Part shown: piece after piece, positions 40,001-52,200 of the stretch
Layout: each line of letters begins with the position of its first letter
Position numbering within the stretch: the stretch's first letter is position 1
Assembly: GCA_031763025.1 (NCBI GenBank)
Contig: JASSKH010000005.1
Coordinates: 18,690,128-18,754,127, forward strand
Length of the DNA stretch: 64,000 nt
Direction of reading: 5' to 3'
Source of the DNA: Macrocystis pyrifera
Taxonomy: Eukaryota > Sar > Phaeophyceae > Laminariales > Laminariaceae
Translations under genes and position numbers: made by a program
The notes under the pieces: generated by a model
Told to the model about the DNA's origin: nothing
Databases searched by the model: none
The model's input: only the letters and a program-made list of their open reading frames with translations

Positions 40001-43000
40001 CTGTGCACTCGGCACTCTCCTTTTCAATAGACTATATTGATACTGCCTGCAATAAACTCGGGCACCTGGAGGGAGGGGGACTTAAACATTTGGTGGTTGC
40101 CCTATCCGCTTGTGCTACACAGCATAGTTCACTGTCCCACCGATACGTCGAAATCGAGACATGAACGTGGATTATAATTTGGTTTAGTTGTGTGCACTCT
40201 GTTCGACAACATGGAAGACGTAGCCAGGTGTCGATTTTGAGGCACCATGTGATTTAACGATCACGATTGGTCCGTGTACCGGAGGTATTGTAAATGTTCG
40301 TGGTGATTTGCGAACACTAAACACACTTGACGATTTTTTCTTACACTGAACCGGACGCGTCCAACCCCTCTCCCTTGGTTTATTCCTCACACGAATACAT
40401 CAATACGATGGAGACAGGTGGAGGTCATGGACGCGGGGCTAAGGCAGGATTTCGGGTTCAAGCACATCCTCTGGGTCTACTCCGGAAGGCGAGGTGTCCA
40501 CTGCTGGGTGGCAGACGACGCCGCAAGAGCTCTCACGAACGAGGGCCGCAGTGCTGTAGCTGATTACTTCAGCGTGGTGGCCGGCAACGACAACCAGGCC
40601 AAGAAGGTGACGGCCGAGTTCGATAAACCGATTGAAAATTTCCCTATAATGTGTTTTTTAGTTTGGTTGCCTCCGCCTTGGGGTTAGACTCTGCTTTGAC
40701 TGCAGGTGCTACGACCTCTAGAGCGCTTCGGTACAAAGGCGCGGTAACCCAACTCGTCTTTCGATACCCTGACAGCTGTTTCAGAGCTTCAAAGGAACGT
40801 CGGGGACTGCACGGTCCGAGGCAATGAGTTTGCTCGGAGATCGACGGTGATGAAAACCTCTTCTCTACTCTTTTCCACCATGGGCAGTTGCTATGAAAAT
40901 AATACTAAGTGTACTACTGTACGCTTATTCACAGTGTGAGACAAGGAATACAGACTATTCCTATACATGCCTCAGAGGTTGGCTTCCCGGGCTCACTGCA
41001 GTATTCCTGTTTGTATCCTCAAGTATCGTACGCTGGATGCGTGTTAGAGGTCAGGTCCTACCGTATGCCTATGGGTTATTACTGCTGTTCCTCCAGATAT
41101 TCCTGCGTCTCTACTCTGTGGATCTCTGGCGTGCTTTTACTTTGGGGTGCGTTCGCTAAAACTACATGTATATAATGTATTTGCTATGTACAGGTTAACG
41201 TGTTCATGCCAATACACCCTTCCCTCCGCCGGGCGTACGAGACACTCGAACCTTTGTTCCTCAAGCACGTCATCACGGAGGAGGTGGGTTGCATTTTCGC
41301 ATACTTGGAATTGCGTTTATGAGACATTCACGTCACCCTTGCGGCCGGAGAACGGTGACAGGCCACTGTACGTCATTGCGAGGCTGAAACGTTTCCGGGT
41401 TCGATGGACGCTTGAACGCTTGTGACGTTTGCGTCGATTTAGAAGGGCGTGGTGGGTACACTTGTTTAGCGTGTCCCTTTTTTGTCATTTTTTTTTTTGG
41501 GTCTACACTAGCTCAAGTAATTAACTAATTATTGTTACCTACCTATCCCTACCCCTACGTGTTTATCATCCAGGTTATCATGCACGTTGGTATACGATCG
41601 AAATCATTTTTTTTTTCCTAGCCGCGGTTACAAGTCTAGACCACCGGTGTAGTTTTGTTGGATGAAGCTGTTGGAAGCTCCGAGAAAGGCACTTCTACAC
41701 CAGTGGCGCATATTCGCGTGGTCCCAAATGCCTCTTTTGCGCTTGGTGCTTGGGGCTATCGAGGCTTTGCCGTTATTAGGAACTGTTGAAGCTGTTGCTG
41801 ACAGCGCCACAACCTCTCTCGCGACCGATGTTGGATGTTGAGCTTAAGGTACCTGATGCCATTTTTTTTTATGAAGGGTGAGGTGTTGTGCTGAAGGGCA
41901 TGGCGTTCCTCGACCAATCTCTACAGTCTTGGACTGTCTTTTTACTAGCTTCGTATGGCAGGTGCATGTCCTCGAGTCACCACGATTATTTCCCGTATAT
42001 ATCTCTATGGTCATAAGACTACGGCCATGCATGAGATCGAGTACATCTCTCCTATCGAGTACACCCCCCCCCCCCTGCTACCTGGTCGGTTTCCTCTGTG
42101 TTGGGTCGAATCAGGGACAAGGGCTTCTGTCAGACCCATCTCAGTGGGGGAAACTGCTCTCGACAGTGTCGGAGGACATTAAGGACCTTCTCGATTCCCG
42201 GTGGAAGGTCAGTTTTTTCTTCCGGCAGTATTTCAGTTCCACTATGCTCCGAAAGCGTACGATCGTGTACTACTTTTCTCTGCGAATAAGATGAGCGCTC
42301 GGAGTGAACATTATCAATACGTTCTTTTACCATCGTGGACACAATGTTCATCATCTTCATCATGTGTATTACATCATACTGCTGTGTGTACTGTGTGTGC
42401 GGCCTAGTATTGTATTATTGTATTATTGTATATTGTTGTTATTAACCCTCTAGGGACTTGAGAAGGGAAAACATGCCAATTCACAAGGACGATTGCAACA
42501 TCGGCCTTAGTAAGATACGTAGCCCGACCTGCTCGGGGTAGGGGATGTGTCTAACTACTGTGAGTGCAACTATTAAACACGTAAGGAGATATGCGACACG
42601 CGCACGGCATGACAATATCATGCTACTGCATGATGATACTTGCACTGTTGCGCGCTCTTTCTAGAAGGCTCGTGTACTATACCGCATTTATCGCTTACAA
42701 GGTTAGGTTATTGCACGTGGTCCCAGAAGGGTCAAGACGACGGCGAAAACATTTGGCAGTGTTAACTCGGCCGATTTACTCGCGGTCGACCTTTGCGAGG
42801 CCCTTAACTGTCGGCTGCCGCAGTCGTATTCCGGAGGTGCGAGTGTCCTAGTCTCGCCCTCAACGGCAACCCTGTTGCTTGCAATATTTTACCTGTTGCT
42901 TGCAATAGTGACCTGTTGCGTGCAATATTGCACCTGTTGCTTGCAATACTCTTCATATTGCTTGCAATACTCTACCTGTTGCTTGCAATATTGTACCTGG

Positions 43001-46000
43001 CACTATTTTGGACGATGTCTAGGTGTGGTCCAGCTTGCGGTTGTTTAGTTGTGTTGTTGGGTTGGATTCTCCCTCGAACAACGTGCCTGGCGCTGTTTTT
43101 TGTCTTTTTGCTGGGGTGAACAGATGGGAAAATCTTCCGAGGAGGAGAAGTGGGAGGAGCTGGTGGAAGAGGTGGAGAAGAGGGGGCGAAAGCAGCAGGC
43201 AAGCGCCGTTTACTGGTACCATTTACAGTGAAGCCGCGTCGCAGTCACGCTTTGATTGGACCAACCTAGCTTGGGTGTGCCCGGCTAGACTGCCTTCGTT
43301 CGCGTTCGCTTTTAGCGCCTTGGCCCTAACGCCCTAACCCTCAGTGTATCGATCAGCCAGTAGTTGACGCACAATACCACCTTCACCCAAGCCTCGTTCT
43401 GCTCATGTGCTCCAGTGAATGTCGAGATCACCTGTGCACCTGTGCAGTACTCCGTTGCATGGGGCTACCTCGAACGTTATTCCGTTATCTCCTAAGTGGC
43501 CGTGTTTGTGAATTTATTTCGTACAGTGGTGCCGTATGTACTGCTTTTTGTACTCGATGCATGCGATTTGAGCGGAATTAAAGTGCGCTCGTCGCGACGG
43601 TTCCTCATAAGTATTGGTACGTCTTTCTTGAAGTGCTCAGGAACCCCCGAACGGCCAGATACCTTTGCGTTTATTCGAGCTGAGTAAAGGTTTGCCCTCT
43701 AATATGTGTATATTATTTGTCGCTGCGCTTTTCCTTAACCTGTTTGGTGCACTGCGACATTGGGGGTTTCAATTCCGAGCTAGCACTCTTTCCGGAAAAA
43801 TAGGGACAGTTCGAGTACAAACATGAAAATAAACGGTTCCGTGCATTTCTGGACAGAGTGGTACTACTGAAGATACTGCTGTGCAGGATTGGCCTCACTC
43901 ACCCTGGCCCGTGGTTATTCTCCGTTTTTGCATCCATGCGTTGGAAAAAACAACAGGCTAAGAAGATGAAGGTTGGAGAAAGGTCTACCCCGGAACAGTG
44001 GCGGTACGAGGTGGTCTTCGAGCACACGTACCCTCGCCTGGATGTCAACGTTTCCAAGGGCAGGAATCACCTCCTCAAAAGCCCCTTCGGTGAGCCCGTT
44101 TTCAAAATCCCAGCGCTGTTGGCTTCACGTGAATCTCTCGTTGGAATGTGACTGATTGCTGCTGTGTAACCGTATTCTAGTCCGGCGGAGCATACAAGTA
44201 GCTTCTGAAGCGTTTGTTAATAGTACTCTTTTGATAGTGTATACCGTTGTCAAGAGCCGACATAAATTCCGGGACTTGGTGTTGAAAGGATGAGTGAAGT
44301 TTCGCTGTTGAAAAGAAAAAGCAGTCACCAACGCCAGGGTTGACGAAACCAAGACAACTGCGACTTGCTTACCAAATAGTTGCCGAAACTTCAAGCAATA
44401 GTGTGGGTCCAGTGTTCTACGTATACACACGAATATCGATATGGGGTGCTGGTCGGCGTGAGGACGAACGTGAGCATCGGGGTCGCACAATATATTGTGA
44501 AGATGTGCCACACGGTGTGGTGCTGCGTGTGTCATCTGTGCTTGTACAAAAGTTGCTTCCCTGCACGGTCCACTGCTCTTTCTCGCTCGTTCGATGCGCC
44601 CCTGAAATTTCTCGTGGTCGAGCACGCGTTGTCTTGCAACCGACGTCGGCTCTTCCCGCCCTTTTACCACAACCCTGACCCCTCAAAACAGCGGTGCACC
44701 CGAAGACTGGTCGAGTGTGTGTACCTATCGACCCAGCCAACGTCCGGGAGTTCGACCCTTTCACAGTGCCGACCGTAGGCGAGCTCGCGCGCCAGATCGA
44801 CTCGTACGACAAGGAACATGGGGCAGAGGTGAGCAGCGTGTTAGTGCGTTGAGGCTGGAGGTTCTGAAAGAACGCCTTTCAGCGCCGCGGATCCCCGTTG
44901 AGACGTGCCGGTTTTTGTGTCTCGTCGTTTATGACCCATTCTCGGCCTCATTTCGCCATCATGGGCCTGCCTGACGCCATATACGGAACTTTTTGGCACC
45001 GAGTTTAGGTTTGCTATGGTGCGGAGGTGGTCAAATATAATTTCTGCTGACTGTTGATAGGTGTAGGGTTAAGGCCACCTACAGTAGATGTACGTTTTAC
45101 TGCAACCCTTTTTTTAACTGTATAATAGTGTCTACCTGGTACAACTCAACAGGTTGAGCTTCTTGTTGACTGCCTGCACCCAATGACGTTACTCTCTTTC
45201 TTTGGATCGTAACTATTGACCCTCCTGATCGTGTTTAAAGACTTTTAAAGCTTGCCTTGTTTTTTTAACGCCCCTTGTCGTGGGACAGAGATGTAAACAC
45301 ACCTGTGTTATTATTTCTTCTCTTGAGGCCTTGCATTGTGTCGCATCATACCCAAGTTTTTATCATCTTTGTGCTCCGTCGGCAGTCGCACGCTTTCTTG
45401 ACTACGATAGCCTATATTTGTTTAGGTCTCGAGCTAAGGGCGTAGCGCTCGTAGATATCATTGCTATAGTTTCTCTACTAACAGCACTCTACTAACTGCC
45501 CATTCGGTGGCGGATGGTTTGAAGCTTTGAAGGTTATATACCTGGTGTGTCATTTTACTCGAAGCCTTGACACTGATTTTAGAGTGTAGCAGTGTGGGCC
45601 CTTGCTTCGAATCTCACTTATTTACTGCCACTTTTTTTTTTTTTTGTGGACCATGCCCAACGGAGACTGCACGCTCACTTATCGGTGAAAATGAGAGTGG
45701 GCGCAATTCGAAACGGGCCCACGGGAGAGATAGAAACTCTTATCTCACCGCGCGCTGAAAATGCATGTACTTTATTGCACCTATTCATACGTATGTACCT
45801 GTCGCGGAGAGGTGGAACAGGGGGGGGGGGGGGGGGGTGTACTCGATAGGAGAGATGTACTCGATCTCATGCGTGGCCGTAGTCGTTTGACCATAGACCC
45901 TCGCATCCCTACAATGCCGGGGCGGAGCATGTCGGGTTTTCACCGACCAGGCAGACATTGCTTGCACCAAGCGCGAAGCGTCGTGAGGTGTTGGGCGAGT

Positions 46001-47041
46001 CGCATGAAGGGTGAGCTGCATCCTACTAAGAACCGCTTGTGAGGCCGACTTGTATATGGATGACAGCTTCAATGAGTTAGTTTAATTTCCGGTGTAGCCA
46101 CTTCCAGAGACAGCAATGGGAGTACTATGTAACTGCCTCTTGGGTGCCTTACCTTGAACACTACGTGATACGATCAATTTCCTTGCGCAGAGTAAAGGTT
46201 CTTTACCTCGCACAAATGATCTAACCCGACGACCAGCTGTGGGCGACCGCCAAAAAAAAACAAACAAAAAAAAACGGTACCCTGGTTGTCTAGCTCACGT
46301 AGTGTGCGGCATGTTTTACAGTGTCGTTGCCAACCGACGCCAACCCAACCTATACGTACGCGGTGGCTTGGTAGGTGATCAAGATCAATTTCGTGGGTTC
46401 AAGTCTCATCGAGTGCATGCTCGTAGGGCCTTTTTCTTGCATAAAATAGATTGATCAGCGGAAAGCGCGAAAGCGTGAGATAGCTACATTCATTCGATGA
46501 AAATTGACGAGCAGTGGGAATGCTGAACCCTATGCGCGATAAAAAATAAAGGCACGTACCGGGGGGGGAGAAGGGAAGACACCTGTGACCACGGCTTGTC
46601 CAGATGGTCGTCGAGGATAAAACCTCTTACGAATTAGGCTGGAAAGTGAAAGTGATGAGTGAAAAAATAAATAAAAATAAATATATATATATATAATATA
46701 GATAAGCGGGCGGTGGATCAGGGGGGGGGGGGGGGGGGGGGGGGGGGAAGCCCCGTATCTAAAGCCATGACAAAATAGTAGTAAGTTAATAAGAGCTAAG
46801 GGCTAAAAGGATGAGCTAAAACAAATACCTGGTTCCAGGTATTGTTATTCTTACTTGCTGGTTTATCCCGACCCCGTCTGACTTTGTGCAGGCGAAAAAC
46901 GTCTCGGCAACGAACAAGACCGAGATGAAGACTTACGTTGCGCGGTTCGAGGACACCTTCCTCAAGGGCCTGTACAAGGGAATACGGGTCAAGCGAAGGG
47001 ACAGGGCGGAACAGATTGCTGCCGTAACAATGTCTTTTTAG
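37088..47041 (+). CDS. PRIM1: DNA primase small (catalytic) subunit, PriS/PRIM1 family
   Basis: The protein synthesises RNA primers as part of the nuclear DNA polymerase alpha-primase complex. Exons: 37088-37258, 38535-38674, 39165-39264, 39747-39893, 40418-40606, 41194-41283, 42115-42207, 43124-43198, 43957-44089, 44692-44828, 46892-47041. All phases agree and give 474 residues and a stop at 47039. Family landmarks in order: [14 protein letters not shown] and [33 protein letters not shown]; the metal-binding [15 protein letters not shown]; a zinc knuckle [66 protein letters not shown] with the third metal aspartate; and [18 protein letters not shown]. It is slightly longer than the human protein (420), mainly through a charged N-terminal extension before EAFSPELL and extra charged residues in exon 8. 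The start is the first ATG in frame; the intron after exon 8 uses a GC donor (CAG|GCAAGC). The catalytic residues are intact. Confidence 0.97.
42001..42075 (+). mobile_element. Short interspersed element S1 with C-run tail, copy 1
   Basis: About 63 bp beginning 'TCTATGGTCATAAGACTACGGCC', then 'GAGATCGAGTACATCTCTCC', ends 'TATCGAGTACA' followed by a run of 12 C (42064-42075). The inverted copy at 45820-45898 keeps the same sequence and tail. The size and the C-run tail adjoining a sequence like the LINE 3' end suggest a SINE-type element. It sits in primase intron 6, with its C-run about 40 bases from the acceptor of exon 7. Confidence 0.6.
42870..43008. repeat. ~20-bp minisatellite (ACCTGTTGCTTGCAATATT)
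   Basis: About six units of (T)ACCTGTTGCTTGCAATAYT stand in tandem in primase intron 7. They were probably generated locally. Confidence 0.88.
43780..43863. mobile_element. MITE family M2, copy 4
   Basis: Left end TAGCACTCTTTCCGGAAAAATAGGGACAG; right end TTTCTGGACAGAGTGGTACTA. The ends are imperfect complements of the kind seen at 27165-27254. It lies in primase intron 8. Confidence 0.55.
45820..45898 (-). mobile_element. Short interspersed element S1 with C-run tail, copy 2
   Basis: On the minus strand this reads 'TCTATGGTCAAACGACTACGGCCACGCATGAG', then the same GAGTACA end and a run of 18 C (seen as G at 45820-45837). It differs from copy 1 at only a few positions. It lies in primase intron 10. 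Confidence 0.6.
46540..46750. repeat. AT/G-run low-complexity block
   Basis: A GTACCGGGGGGGGG run, a (TA)n stretch at 46680-46702 and a run of 27 G at 46721-46747 stand in primase intron 10. The long G-run could be the complement of another C-tail, but no element body could be aligned. Confidence 0.5.
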
Positions 47042-49220
47042 TATGCTGTAGACTGCTACTCGTACTGTTGTACTGTTGTATCATACTGTTGAAGATGCAC
47101 ATGTCCCCACATCACTGGTTTGTTTTTCGGATTCCCATCTTCGAAAGTCGGTGTGTCCGTTGGGCGGATGCGATGGGACGCTGATACGCGTCAGGCCGTA
47201 CAGTCAGTGTGGTGGCTGTCGGTATCACAGTATGTGAGACCCACCGCAACGTTGAGCGGTATGTGTGTGTAGTTGGCAGAAGATTTGTACACGTATCACA
47301 TACCAGTATACCTGGTGGTGTGCTTGATTACGTAAATAGCAGCATGAGAGCGAAGTACACTTAAGAAGTTCTTATTCAGCAGCTGTCCAAAAAGGTGATG
47401 CCACAGCCAGTGTTTTTTTTTTTCTTGAAGGACCTATTCCGAACACCAACGAACGATGGTGCGCGTCGAATGCTCTACCCTGTGCTGCGGATGGTACTTG
47501 GGTTCTGAGCGCCCTGAAGTGCACTCGTTATACACACTTAACACATGTTTGGCGCAAAGCCAATATCGCCTTACAATGGCCCTCGCGCACATGTGCGCGC
47601 TCAGCGAACTTCCTTAGATGTGCCCGAATAACAAATCAAGCCTGTCCAAGCACACGACCAGCTGGCACACCAACCAAATAGGCCTCTCTCTGGTTAGGGT
47701 TAGACTTTGGGTTAGATTTCCGAGTCGGGGTGGTGGCCGCCGTTAGCCGAAGCCGATAATACTCCCACTGTCCGGAAAAGACTGCTCACGTACAATTTCG
47801 TGCCCAAACCCTACCTCATTACAGTAGAACAGCATGCTTTTATACGGGCGCGTCTGAGGAAGTTCGCCTGAGCGGGCAGTTTTACGCCAGGTGCGCACGA
47901 CGACATTATTTAGCTGTTGCGCTGGCAACATTTGGGTCGGAATTGCGGTTTTGCGCAACACTCGCGGCGCGCAACATTTTTTGCCTGGTGGTGCTTTTTT
48001 CGCCTGGAAGCGAGTTTTATTTCAGGGACCGTTTTACGGTGGTATATAGGCGAAAAAGCTTTTTTTGGCATCTAAACGCACGCTGTCAAGTGGTTTTCCG
48101 GAATATATCAACGTATATTGGTACAGGTATACCGCTTTTTTTTTTTTTTACCTCCGGCGGTCCTGTGGTGGCCCTCAGGGGGCCCGTGCGCGTGTTGCGG
48201 GCAGCACACCTGCCGCACGCCGTCCGGTTCCTGCTGCGCTTCGCCCAACAGACCCCGAAGCCCTATTTAATAGTGCCCTGACACGCACAATATGAGTTCA
48301 GTCTTAATATTAATAGTATAATTTCTCTGTTTCATCTGGGCGACGTGAGGATATGAGCATACAAATCAACGTCTGAATTTCAGGAAGAATACGTACTGTA
48401 CGAGTGTCACGTATCATATACTTGGTACCTTCAACCATCCGTACAGCAGGCGCCCACTCGCGCGCACTAGACTACAGAACAGGACAGGCAGTACAGCATA
48501 ACAATCGCGCGCGTGTACATATGACAGCAGCTTAGCTGAGGTCCAGCCCTAGCCCCTACCACTGTAAGCCCTTCGCATCCAGATGACGCAGACAGACGCA
48601 GCCCAGTTCGCTAAAATGTACACACTGCTTACTATCATGACTCAGTGCGGAAATTGGGATCATCGCCTTACTCGATCGCTTTAGTGTAGGATTGTTGACT
48701 ATCCACTCCCAACTGCCGCAGTACCCGGCCGTTGAGCCTCTCGCCATGCGCTTGTTGCTCTTTCCTGGAGGATACGAGTTTGACCAAAAAAACCCATCAA
48801 CGAGGGCGCCGACCATTTTGTTTTGACGCAATTTTGCGATTTCTGGATCTTTCTTTTTACCTGTCAGGTAATATCAGAGCTACACCACACTGCCTATCTG
48901 CGCATCACAGCATCTCGTCAGCAGCCAGCTGGTAGTGGAAGTCCCCACTTTGCGTTGGGAAACCATTGAACGGCCACGCAACACGCAACCGAGACGGAAC
49001 AAAACGCACCAACGTCCTCGAAACGTCCTGTTCTCCCGCTGATCATGCACAGCAATCCCTATTCGAGAAGGCCATCCAAGGTGGTTGAAAAAGCGCCGTT
49101 GACAATAGAGATTTTTTCAAATTGTTGGGGAGGAGAGAGGAGCCGCCGGAGTCCCTTTTCTGGGCTTTTACACGCGGGACTGGTTTCGGCTGGGCGTGGC
49201 GTGGATGCCCAACATTCGTC
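47042..49220. other. Intergenic region, primase to TRAIP-like gene
   Basis: It should hold the primase 3' UTR and the promoter of the downstream gene. A GGTTAGGGTTAG patch is at 47692-47718. The GC-rich frame at 48150-48290 has no donor and no recognised similarity, so it is not called. No TATA box or other core promoter element could be assigned with confidence. Confidence 0.45.
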
Positions 49221-52200
49221 ATGGGGTCGATCCAGCAGTGTTCTATATGCTTTGATGAGCTGGCAGAGCGTTTGACCGCGGCGCCTTGTGGACACGTCTT
49301 CCACACAGAGTGGTAAGCCAAGGGTGCCCCTCTCTCCTTGCTCTCTCTTGCTCTCCCTTGCTTTCTCTTGCCTTCTATCTTGCTCTCTCTTCCTCCTTAT
49401 AGCCGTAGACCCCTATCCTGCACACCTACACACCTACACACCATCCCTTGTGCGTACTTAGTGTTCGTGCCGCAAGCCTCGCCTCAGTTGATTGCGAGTT
49501 CGGACTCAATTCAATGCAGCTCATCTGTGTGCATCCACACTGCTCTACGATACAACTGACAAGGCAGCTGGTACAAACAGCAGCAATACCGGACTACTCA
49601 GTTACATTGAGATCGCCGCGAAACGTCGAAGTGTTTATTCAGAGACCCACCCACCTACAGAGCGCGATGACACTGCTGATGTATGGAAGTGCTGTAATCA
49701 GATACCCAGGATATATATAATATACGTGGAGATACCCAGGATATATATAATATACCTGGTGCACGTCTGTACGTAGAGCAGTAGTACACACACTCCATGT
49801 GCACAGCAGTACATAGCGACAGCACACAAGACAGCATGCGAGCACCCTTGGGATGGAGTTCCGAGAGTTCCGATCCGGTTTGACCCAAAACAAGGGGGAA
49901 ACGTGGAACTGCTGCTGCTGTACGTGCAAGAACGATGGGAATGAGGGGCGTGACAAGACACCTGCTTTATGTCGTCAAACTCCCATAATAAGTGCATTAA
50001 GCTACGTACAAGTACTACGTTGGTGGTTCTTCTACTTTTACTGTGTTCCAACAACACAAGTCTTAGGCCGTTTCCTATGCGGTTCGATTTCGAGCTTCAG
50101 ATTTGTATTTTTTTCGATCTCAAAATCGAATAACCCTACTTATGCAGTCCGATTATGCAAAATCCGACCGGAATTTTTTCGATTTGAGAATCCGATGACC
50201 CAAGTCGTCGGATTTTGGGCTAAAATCCGACGACTTGGGTCGTCAGATTGTCAAATCGAAAAATGGCATGCTCTCTAAATTCAAGATGTTATCCACGACA
50301 GCAAACAGCAGCAGAACGATCGATGAGTTGGATGGTGATACAGCTGTATAGCGACGTTGCTTCGCGCCCGACGCGCGGACGGCGCGTCCCTCCGTGGCCA
50401 GACTAGAGTCGGCTGGCGCGGGCTCGGGCCTAGAGACCAAGAGAAGAGCACTCGGCATGCGCCTCTCCGTGGATACGTACTCGTAGACTACACCGCAGCT
50501 GTACAGCACCAGCAGCAGCAGTCAAGTCACCAAATCCAACACAAAATACCAAGACAGGTTGATTCTAGCGCACTCGCCACATCTCTTCGCCACCAGACTA
50601 GAGGCAGTCAGCGTGGGCTCGGACGCTTGGGTCCTACGCGCAGGGCAGCGCACCCAGCGCGTCTCTTCGCGGCGCCAAATCACAAAAACAGCAGTTGGTC
50701 TTGGGGTTTGCTCGAATCTCTACACGCACAATAAATCTGATTTTTCCGCATAGGAAGGCCCTTTCGATTTGTCAAGCTCGTATCTGAAAATGCCATCGGG
50801 TCAAAATCTGAAGCTCAAAAATCGAACCGCATAGGAAACGGCCTTAGCATCGTATTCGCTATTAAGCGATGCGCGTCAGCGCAGAAAACTTGTGTAGTGG
50901 CTGGGTCGGATTGGGTCGGTGGGTGTGCTGTGGGCTGATTGGTTCCACCATCACCAACACCACTAACCACCCACCCACTACCCACATTCCGATGTTACAG
51001 GGACACTGGCACCGTCAGGAATGCGTCAAGTACCCGCGCATATACATACGACTTGGAATCAGAGTAAGGGATTTGCAACCGAGATCCGTATTTTTTAGTT
51101 GTAGGATGGTTGATGCAAACTTACAAGAATCCTGAGGGTGTGTCTTAACCCCCCCCAGATAGCATGGGAACGAACCGGATGGAATATTATTTGCTGCATG
51201 AATTGATGCTGATTGGTTGTGGGAAACGAATAGATTCAGTGCAGCCCGAGAAAAACTGTATATCTAGGAAGAGGAAGAAGAAGTGTTGCACCCCTTTTTC
51301 TTGTTTGGGAGGACCGAACGGCCCGACCGAACGGGAATATGGAGGATCTTGTTTGATGTAGATGGACACCACCGAAGATGGATGTGGACACCAATGTTAG
51401 GGGTGGGACTGAAATATTTTTAGACGTAAAAAAGCCACAAAAAATGTCAGCGGTCGTTATCTGGGAAAAAGAATCTTTAAGCAATTAACCAATCAGCGCG
51501 TGGGGAAAGAACGGACACGCCACAAAAAAACTCTTCAGGTGGTATCATATACCACGTACCAGGTACCAGGGTATGTCATCTATGGTACGAGAGGAGCTGC
51601 AGCGTGTCGCTCCAAAAGGGCGGAGCAGCACACAAAAAAAAAAACACCACGACGAGTGCTTGCGCAGCAGCGCACAAACCGGCGCGTGAGCGTGAGGGGG
51701 AATTACTGGTGGACCCTTCGCCTCGATGGCTGACAACCCGCAAGTGCAGCCCCCTACCGGGCCTGGTTGAAGGTGGATCTGCTGATCCTGATGCGGCTGC
51801 TGGCGGTACTGACCCAGCTGCTGCTGCTGCTGCTGCTGCAGCGGTGCAAGATGTTCCCATCCACAGCCATCGAGCCCGGTCGCGGCTGTCCTCCGCCCCC
51901 GCGATGCCACGGCGGACAACAGCATTCGCTCGGCACACGATCGCCGACGCCTCGTGGACAGTACGACCCGTACGCTGCAGATATGCCTCCCGATTCGCTT
52001 GGACATTTTTTTTTCCTTTTGCCCTTGACCGAGGTTCGTTCTGGTGTTTTCGAATAATTCCCCATCAAGAAATTGATTGTCATGGTACAGGTCCCGAAAA
52101 AGTGACTGAAAAGAGTCGATTTTTCGCCAGATCGTTCTCTACGTAGACTACGTCGATTCGACCGGGGTTTGTTTTGCTGTTTGCCACACATCCCAATGCA

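Noticed and set aside
46360-46420. tRNA-like GGTGGCTTGGTAGG...GGGTTCAAGTCTC
   Set aside because: A B-box-like piece is present, but the A-box spacing, anticodon stem and acceptor stem cannot be formed. Not called as tRNA.
48150-48290. GC-rich coding-like stretch upstream of the TRAIP-like gene
   Set aside because: It is short, lacks a donor after the open part and shows no similarity. It could be 5' untranslated sequence.
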